DNA from: Acorus gramineus
Lineage: Eukaryota > Streptophyta > Magnoliopsida > Acorales > Acoraceae
Length of the DNA: 64,000 nt
Direction of reading: 5' to 3'
Assembly (NCBI GenBank): GCA_030737835.1
Contig: CM060853.1
Span: 12,892,034-12,956,033, forward strand
In this document: piece by piece, positions 62,201 to 64,000 of the stretch
How positions within the stretch are numbered: the first letter of the stretch is position 1
Layout of the letters: the number at the start of each line of letters is the position of its first letter
Position numbers and translations under genes: made by a program
Notes under the pieces: model-generated
What the model was told of the DNA's origin: nothing
Database searches by the model: none
What the model saw: only the letters and a program-made list of their open reading frames with translations

Positions 62201-63440
62201 ATTTGACTACAAGGGACTTTCTTTTTTCCGAGATGACATATAAGAATGACTTTTCACATTTTAAATATTTTCCATGAGACATTATGTCTCCTCTCCTCAA
62301 CAAGACTGACCCAACTTCCATTCATCATTTCATGTCGGCATCCTGGAATATGAATGGATTTTAATGTTGGAATAATTTGATGTCCTCCATTTGATCCATT
62401 AGGAATTTTCTTTTTCAAACTTTTGAATGATTACTTGTAAAAAGGAATATATAAAGTGCTAGGTGCAATTACCTTGTAGTTCGTTTACAGTCGTCTTTGC
62501 AGGTTTTGATTTAATTTGTCTAGAAGTTTACATTCCAATGAAGTGATTGCACTCAATTTCGTAAACTACAAAATAACGTATGGTATAAATATTGATTAAT
62601 TAGTCTGCATACAAAAATTGAGTGTAACAATACAAAAAAATTAAAGCATTGACTATGATGCTACTAGCTAGTTGCATTAAAATTCATCTGATTTGATTGA
62701 TGACAATGCAATCAATGTCCAAATCCAACAAATAATAAGCGGATCTATGAATCTCATAAACATAAAGACTGCAATAAAAATTATTATAAATAGAGAATAT
62801 TGAGATCTTATTATTCTTGTTCTTTATTTATGAAAAATTCTTGCTCACTTAAAAATTCTTCATTGTCTCCATCAACTTTAGATCTTGTTTAATCAACTTG
62901 GGCCCCTTTTGAGCCTACGGTAGAATAGATTTAATGTTAAAAATATTTCATTTCTAAACATATTTGAACGTTTGACATTAAAGATGTGTCATGGTTTTAT
63001 TCATAAAATAAAAAGTATTTCAAAACCTTCCAAAATAACTATTCTCTAATACGATATTTCAATCTTAGAATTTTTAAAACACAGACACATGCGTTGCATT
63101 TTTAAACTGGACCTCAGTGAAAATAATCGATTCACCATAAGGTCCATAACATAAATCAATATGTACCGATCATGGTTCATAACATGCAAAACATGAGACC
63201 AATGCATGCATTGGACTTTTAATGTGTTAAAAAGGTGTAATTTTCCATATATATGACACGTCATTTTCCATGAAGAAGGCAAAAGGAAGGAAAAAGAAAA
63301 GCATCCATTTGTTCTCCAATCTTTTTCTCTTTTATTTTATTTTTCCAAGTCGGCTCAAATAACATTTTTTTTTTTTTTTTTGAGTTAGTCAAGTTTCATT
63401 TAATTTGACCCACATTGAAAAGGCAGAAGAAGAAAGAAAG
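59290..63440. other. Intergenic DNA without recognised genes
   Basis: Mostly unique-looking AT-rich sequence. Short open frames (for example minus-strand ones at 61345-61551 and 62127-62321) show no recognisable domain. An (AC)n microsatellite lies at 62043-62060 and a poly-T run near 63367-63380. 59790-60160 is less AT-rich and lacks the repeats seen elsewhere, but I cannot assign it. Confidence 0.5.
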
Positions 63441-63450
63441 TGAGTCCCCG

Positions 63451-63474
63451 CACGTGTCGATCACGAGACACGTG
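63451..63474 (+). promoter_or_regulatory. Paired G-box/ABRE motifs
   Basis: CACGTG occurs at 63451-63456 and again at 63469-63474, the second as ACACGTGT and the first as CACGTGTC, the ABRE/G-box core bound by bZIP and bHLH factors. The surrounding 63430-63690 is GC-richer than its flanks, and the window closes in a CT-rich, A-rich leader-like tract (63955-64000). Together these suggest the promoter of a plus-strand gene beginning just outside the window. Confidence 0.5.
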
Positions 63475-64000
63475 TGTGCATGTCGGCCTTTCGTACGGCT
63501 ACGTAGGAAATTTCGTCGACGCCGCAAATCACACAGTGCAAACACGTCTTTAGATTTTCTTGGTTTGGGTGGGCCCCGATCTTTGTCGGGTCGGCGATAG
63601 ACGACAGAATTCGTCAAATGACGTTTTTACCCTTGCATGACTGATGGTCCCCAGCTGCCTTTTTCGGTGTGGGTCGGAAAGGGTGATTCTGGTAAAATAC
63701 AATTATAATTATTGTAACAACAATGATTCACATGTTGCATTTCATAGGCTCCATATAAATCTCATGACGTGATACATATTTTATCCTTTATGACTTGTTC
63801 GATAATCACTTCTTATAATTAAGGAGTAGATTGATGTGACATGAATATTTGAATTTTTTTAAAAGATCAAATCTCATGATTTATGGCATCTTCTCTCTTT
63901 TGTTTTATAAAATGAAAAAAAAAATAGAATTTGTATTAAATTTACAGCTTTTTTTTCTTCTCCACTTGCATCTTCTTTTTCCTTCTCCACCAAAAACAAA

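Noticed and set aside
62127-62321. Minus-strand 64-residue frame with a faint resemblance to a MULE N-terminal zinc region (VVKCDKHGLCYVL)
   Set aside because: Resemblance rests on a few residues; no transposase or terminal repeats lie nearby.

Overview
This is a nuclear segment of a flowering plant. Spliced genes with GT-AG introns lie in AT-rich DNA full of small inverted-repeat transposons. The first exons of the DUF810, HSP101 and CCD8 genes are much more GC-rich than their surroundings, a 5'-to-3' gradient typical of monocots. I infer a non-grass monocot with moderate confidence.

Genes in order. (1) 1-4356, minus: a DUF810/unc-13-like (MUN-domain) protein, running off the left edge, with one GC-AG intron. 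(2) 8097-12482, plus: the chloroplast chaperonin-60 beta subunit, 12 coding exons, 609 residues, behind a 1.1 kb leader intron. (3) 17854-22095, plus: cytosolic HSP101/ClpB1 disaggregase, 7 exons, 909 residues. (4) 29220-32625, minus: carotenoid cleavage dioxygenase 8 (CCD8), the strigolactone enzyme that makes carlactone, 6 exons, 565 residues. These four look intact where visible. Two paired G-boxes and a CT-rich leader-like end suggest another plus-strand gene starting just past 64000.

The region from about 23.6 to 51.6 kb is heavily rearranged. A decayed Ty1/copia element (23.6-25.7 kb) runs into block A (25120-28565). Most of block A recurs inverted as A' (39077-41923), so CCD8 sits between near-identical inverted repeats. 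A second block, B, is present twice in direct orientation (35790-39052 and 46532-51080). Between the B copies lie A' and the remaining part of a Mutator-like element (41924-46531) that encodes a frameshifted MURA transposase and a truncated plant mobile domain (PMD) protein. The B1-to-A' junction shows two consecutive short-microhomology switches, the signature of a replication-based rearrangement. A joined-haplotype assembly error is the main alternative.

The rest (51-64 kb) is a transposon graveyard with datable nesting: a plastid matK fragment inside a MITE, a hAT element with a perfect 8-bp target duplication inside another repeat, foldback elements, and a tRNA-like SINE candidate. I saw no convincing new enzymatic system. 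The most interesting material is the structural rearrangement around CCD8, the hAT insertion about 290 bp upstream of the CCD8 start, and the matK-in-MITE insertion.
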